From positions 124,001 through 188,000 of the forward strand of contig NZ_NMUN01000009.1 in NCBI RefSeq assembly GCF_002812725.1: DNA of 64,000 bases, given 5' to 3'. The notes under the pieces were generated by a model. The model did no database searches. It was not told where the DNA came from and was given only the letters and a program-made list of their open reading frames with translations. Numbering within the stretch: the stretch's first letter is position 1; the number at the start of each line of letters is the position of its first letter. The position numbers and the translations under genes are program-made. Source of the DNA: Microbacterium sp. BR1 (GTDB lineage: Bacteria > Actinomycetota > Actinomycetes > Actinomycetales > Microbacteriaceae). This document shows, in pieces, positions 60,929 to 64,000 of the stretch.

Positions 60929-61401
60929 ATGACTACGAAGACCCCATCGATCTGGACGATGCGATCGCCGCGGACCTAACCGAGCTCGAACCCGACATCC
61001 GTTACGCCGGCTCCGCCCCGATCGGCGGGCACGTCGTGGACTGGCGCACCCTGACCGATCGGGATGCCCGCACTGAATGGCAGGCGTTGCGGGCGTGGGT
61101 GGAATGGTTCACGGTTCGGTATCGGATCTCCGAGTCCGTGGTTCCGCCGTGCTGGTACCAGCACGGGCATCTCGTCGAGGAACTCTCCGCCCTGCACGCC
61201 GCGCACACGGCCGCGTTCGACCGGTCCGATACCGGGTTCGGGCCGATCGGGTTCCACGAACGCCTCAGCCTCGCCATCCCCCGACTATCCCGCGCGTACT
61301 TCGGAGGATGCGCACGCGGACACGACCCCGCAAAACCCCGCTCCTGGAACACGAACGAGCAGGAATGGGACGCGTGGACCTGCCAGGCCCACGCCCACTG
61401 A
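60925..61401 (+). CDS. DUF4913-like protein of mobile elements
   Basis: A 158-residue acidic protein with WRTLTDRDARTEWQALRAWV and PPCWYQHGHLVEELSALHAAH, a pattern recurrent in DUF4913 proteins encoded next to actinobacterial conjugation genes. Function unknown. It overlaps the preceding gene by four bases and precedes ssb by 39 bases. Confidence 0.65.
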   Translation: MNDYEDPIDLDDAIAADLTELEPDIRYAGSAPIGGHVVDWRTLTDRDARTEWQALRAWVEWFTVRYRISESVVPPCWYQHGHLVEELSALHAAHTAAFDRSDTGFGPIGFHERLSLAIPRLSRAYFGGCARGHDPAKPRSWNTNEQEWDAWTCQAHAH

Positions 61402-61440
61402 GACCCCACCCGGGCGTCTCACCAATGAAAGGAAGCAGAG

Positions 61441-61887
61441 ATGACCACCAAGATCCCGGTCACCATCGAGGGGAACCTCACCGGCGACCCCGAACACGGC
61501 ACCGGCGAATCAGGCAACGAGTATGCCCGCTTCACCGTCGCGGTCAACGACCGGCGCCTCAACGAGACCACGAACCGGTGGGAAGACGCCGGCACCGTGT
61601 TCCATCGGGTCGTCGCGTTCAACCAACAGTCCCGGCATATCGCCGACTCGCTCCGCAAAGGCGACAGCGTGATCGTCGCCGGGGACCTGCGGTTCGGGAC
61701 CTACACCGACAAGGAAACCGGGCAGACCCGCGAAACCCGCGACATCGTCGCGGACAACGTCGGCGCGTCCCTCAAGTTCTCCAGCGTCGAGGTGGACCGC
61801 ACCCCAAAAGCTGAAAGGCCCGCAGCAGACGCTACGGGCCCGACAGCAGTACCGGCCTCGTACGCCGGCACCGGAGTGATCCGCTGA
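61441..61887 (+). CDS. ssb: Single-stranded DNA-binding protein
   Basis: A 148-residue SSB with a single OB fold: PVTIEGNLTGDPEHG at the N-terminus, NDRRLNETTNRWEDAGTVFH and a VVAFNQQSRHIADSLRKGD stretch. The C-terminus lacks the acidic DDDIPF-type tail of chromosomal SSB, which suggests a mobile-element version used to protect transferred single strands. AAAGGAAG precedes the ATG. It is the last gene of the module and is followed by a long hairpin. Confidence 0.88.
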   Translation: MTTKIPVTIEGNLTGDPEHGTGESGNEYARFTVAVNDRRLNETTNRWEDAGTVFHRVVAFNQQSRHIADSLRKGDSVIVAGDLRFGTYTDKETGQTRETRDIVADNVGASLKFSSVEVDRTPKAERPAADATGPTAVPASYAGTGVIR

Positions 61888-61899
61888 CCTGAACCAACA

Positions 61900-61937
61900 G
61901 GAGCGGGGTGAGAGTCACTGTACTCTCGCCCCGCTCC
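61900..61937 (+). terminator. Strong hairpin terminator after ssb
   Basis: Sixteen bases (61900-61915, beginning GGAGCGGGG) pair with 61922-61937 with one G-T pair and a six-base loop, 13 bases after the ssb stop. No T-run follows, but the stem is very stable. The remaining 260 bases up to the convergent lpdA stop hold no gene. Confidence 0.75.
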
Positions 61938-62196
61938 GCTGCATATCCAACGCTCCCAGCCGTACGCGTGATGTAGATGCCACCCCGACTCGGTCTTGAA
62001 GACGTCAAAGACAAGACCTCCCCGACGCAGTCGGCTGCCTGGGGGGCCACCCACACAGCCCGTTGCCGTGCCTCAAGCGGCGGACCAGATTGACTCCCGC
62101 AAGCGCATCGGAGTGTCCATCACGCGCCACCCCCCGCGCCCGCATAGAACGTGCGCTCAGGGATGTCATGCTTTGGCGATGGCTGCCACTCTTCGG

Positions 62197-63594
62197 TCAC
62201 ATGTTGATCATGTGGCCGGCGAGGCCGTGGAAGGCTTCCTGCACGGCTTCGGACAGCGTCGGGTGCGTGTGCACGTTGCGGGCCGCTTCGAGGGCCGTGA
62301 GGTCCCACTTCTGCGCGAGCGTGAGCTCGGGGAGCAACTCGGAGACGTCGGGGCCGATCAGGTGGCCACCGAGCAGCTCGAGGTGCTCGCCGTCGGCGAT
62401 GAGCTTGACGAAGCCGATGGGCTCGCCGAGGCCGTTGGCCTTGCCGTTCGCGCTGAACGGGAACTTCGCGACCTTGACGTCGTAGCCGGCGTCGCGCGCC
62501 TGCTGCTCGGTGAGTCCGAACGAGGCGACCTGCGGCGAGCAGAACGTCGCGCGGGGCATCATCCGGTAGTCGCCCAGCGTCTGGGTCTCGGCCTTGCCGA
62601 TGGTCTCGGCGGCCACGACGCCCTGCGCCTCGGCCACGTGGGCGAGCTGCAGCTTGGCCGTGACGTCTCCGATGGCGTAGATGCCGGGGACATTGGTGCG
62701 CGTGTAGTCGTCGATGTCGATCGCACCGCGGTCGGTGAGCTTCACGCCGGTGTTCTCCAGGCCGAAGCCCTCGACGTTCGCGGCGAAGCCGATCGACATG
62801 AGCACCTTGTCGGCCTCGATCGACGCGGGCGCGCCGTCCTTGGGCGTGTAGGTGACGGTGACCTTGTCGCCCGAGTCCACGACGGTCTCGACCTTGGTGG
62901 AGGTGAGGATGTCGACGCCGTACTTCTTGTACTGGCGCGCGATCTCCTTGGAGACGTCGACGTCCTCGTTCGGGAGCGCCCGGTCGAGGAACTCGATGAT
63001 CGTGACCTTGACGCCGTAGTTGACCATGACGAAGGCGAACTCCATGCCGATCGCGCCGGCACCGACGATGACGATCGAGCGCGGCAGCTCGCGCGTGAGG
63101 ATCTGCTCCTCGTACGTCACGACGTTGTCGCTCAGCGTGACGCCGGGAAGCAGGCGCACCTTGGAGCCGGTCGAGATGATCGCGTTGTCGAAGGTGAGCT
63201 GCTCGGTGGAGCCGTCGGCCTTCGCGACGGTGATCGTGTGCGCGTCCACGAACGAACCGCGACCCTCGTACTCGGTCACCTTGTTCTTCTTCATGAGGAA
63301 GTGGATGCCCTTGACATGCGTCTCGGCCACCGTGCGGCTGCGGTCCCACGCGGTGCCGAAGTCGAACGTCACGTCACCGGAGATGCCGAACAGCTCGGCC
63401 TGGTGGTGGAAGACGTGGGCCAGGTCGGCGTTGCGCAGGAGCGCCTTGGAGGGGATGCACCCGACGTTCAGGCACACACCGCCCCAGTACTTCTCCTCGA
63501 TGATGGCGACCGAGAGGCCGAGCTGAGCGCTGCGGACGGCTGCGACGTACCCGCCGGGGCCCGCGCCGAGAATGACGACATCGTAATGAGGCAT
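62197..63594 (-). CDS. lpdA: Dihydrolipoyl dehydrogenase (E3)
   Basis: A 465-residue flavoprotein disulphide reductase. The FAD motif [14 protein letters not shown] starts near residue 6. The redox-active pair is in [13 protein letters not shown], the NAD motif in [14 protein letters not shown], a second FAD contact in GIYAIGDV, and the catalytic His-Glu in HTHPTLSEA near the end. It reoxidises lipoyl groups of 2-oxo acid dehydrogenase complexes and glycine cleavage. ATG 63594 is clear; the frame extends 38 codons upstream without a start signal. Very uniform GC-rich codon use suggests a native core gene. Confidence 0.95.
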   Translation of the reverse strand: MPHYDVVILGAGPGGYVAAVRSAQLGLSVAIIEEKYWGGVCLNVGCIPSKALLRNADLAHVFHHQAELFGISGDVTFDFGTAWDRSRTVAETHVKGIHFLMKKNKVTEYEGRGSFVDAHTITVAKADGSTEQLTFDNAIISTGSKVRLLPGVTLSDNVVTYEEQILTRELPRSIVIVGAGAIGMEFAFVMVNYGVKVTIIEFLDRALPNEDVDVSKEIARQYKKYGVDILTSTKVETVVDSGDKVTVTYTPKDGAPASIEADKVLMSIGFAANVEGFGLENTGVKLTDRGAIDIDDYTRTNVPGIYAIGDVTAKLQLAHVAEAQGVVAAETIGKAETQTLGDYRMMPRATFCSPQVASFGLTEQQARDAGYDVKVAKFPFSANGKANGLGEPIGFVKLIADGEHLELLGGHLIGPDVSELLPELTLAQKWDLTALEAARNVHTHPTLSEAVQEAFHGLAGHMINM

Positions 63595-63658
63595 GACCCG
63601 TGATTTGCTTCTTTCGACTCTCGAATAGGTTCGTCCTGCCCTGAACAACGGGGGCATG

Positions 63659-64000
63659 TTAGCCGATGCGCCAGCCACGGTCGACGTTAAGGCTGTGCGC
63701 GGAGACACCCCGGTTGAACAGGAGGAACTTCACGGCGTCGATGACGTCGTGAAGTTCTGCGAGCTTCCCACCGGGGGTCCGGCTTTCGTATGCTGCAACC
63801 GCTTCAGGTCGCGAAGCCCAGAAGGGGCTGTCGCCGATTATCCCCGGATGGAGAGCGTTGACCCGGATGGGTGCAAGCTCATGCGCCAAGGTGTTCATTA
63901 GCCCATCGATGCCGCCATTGACCGTGGACACTGTGGTGGATCCCGGGTACGGTGCGTCCTTGGCGCGGCCCCCAAACAGGACGATACCGGAGTCCACTGA
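63659..64000 (-). CDS. SDR family protein, C-terminal part, runs off the window edge
   Basis: The frame is open to the last base, so only the C-terminal 113 residues are present. [20 protein letters not shown], then [17 protein letters not shown] and a final [13 protein letters not shown] strand match the second half of a short-chain dehydrogenase. At the usual YxxxK site the sequence reads VSTVNGG without Tyr or Lys, so it may be a non-canonical member. It is the upstream neighbour of lpdA on the same strand with a 64-base gap. Confidence 0.7.
   Translation of the reverse strand, partial: SVDSGIVLFGGRAKDAPYPGSTTVSTVNGGIDGLMNTLAHELAPIRVNALHPGIIGDSPFWASRPEAVAAYESRTPGGKLAELHDVIDAVKFLLFNRGVSAHSLNVDRGWRIG

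Noticed and set aside
61996-63603. 535-codon plus-strand frame opposite lpdA
   Set aside because: Antisense shadow of a clear dihydrolipoyl dehydrogenase gene.
1-64000. tRNA, rRNA, riboswitch or CRISPR array
   Set aside because: No cloverleaf-like gene, conserved rRNA stretch, known aptamer core or regularly spaced repeat was noticed by reading; a covariance-model scan would be needed to exclude weak cases.

Overview
The window looks like about 64 kb of a high-GC actinobacterial chromosome. The GC-rich codon usage, the SCO6880-type conjugation genes, an alpha/beta-fused 2-oxo acid dehydrogenase E1 and many IclR/GntR/TetR regulators fit Microbacteriaceae or a near relative; the genus is not determined. 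Most of it is accessory catabolic DNA made of short operons, each with its own regulator and often its own ABC importer. It is patched with two insertion sequences, several gene relics and a conjugation module.

Left part (1-19.5 kb). An alcohol dehydrogenase (cut by the window edge), a CoA-acylating methylmalonate-semialdehyde-type dehydrogenase and an atypical SDR lead in. A polysaccharide-deacetylase-fold hydrolase of the HpPgdA/cyclic imidase type then diverges from a GntR-led operon (asparaginase-like protein, 3-hydroxyisobutyrate-dehydrogenase-like protein, carboxymuconolactone-decarboxylase-like protein). Next come an Rbs-type ABC importer and, divergently, an IclR operon with a cyclase-family hydrolase, an isochorismatase-like hydrolase and a split AtuA pair. 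Facing it is a second set (CMD-like protein, paralogous cyclase, carbon-nitrogen hydrolase, SDR) beside another IclR. Six hydrolases or hydrolase-like proteins of families that act on C-N or ring amide/lactone bonds lie within 15 kb. I infer catabolism of cyclic imides, ureides or amides; the substrate is unknown.

Middle (20-38.4 kb). A roughly 170-bp scrambled relic of the ADH and SDR genes is followed by nucleoside hydrolase plus ribokinase, a divergent sugar-type ABC importer and a MarR regulator. Then comes a long minus-strand operon: GMC oxidoreductase, HbpS/GlcG-like protein, LivK, LivH, a LivM-LivG fusion, LivF and IclR. Divergent from it are an SMP-30/lactonase-like gene and a second split AtuA pair. 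A TTGACA promoter with a palindrome in its spacer lies between them.

Mobile and decayed zone (38.4-50.8 kb). An IS256-family element, an alpha/beta hydrolase lacking its nucleophile serine, an MFS gene cut off by an IS3-family element with perfect 23-bp ends, a TetR gene and a frameshifted sodium-dependent transporter relic precede the E2 and fused E1 genes of a 2-oxo acid dehydrogenase. A VOC protein and a frameshifted GntR gene diverge from E1.

Right part (50.5-64 kb). A small winged-helix regulator and a plus-strand conjugation cluster (putative VirB8-like protein, M23 peptidase, small two-TM protein, VirB6-like, SCO6880, VirB4-like, ParA-like, VirD4-like, HNH-like, DUF4913-like, SSB) carry no relaxase or integrase within the window. 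lpdA (E3) follows, then the end of an SDR gene. No tRNA, rRNA or CRISPR array was seen.
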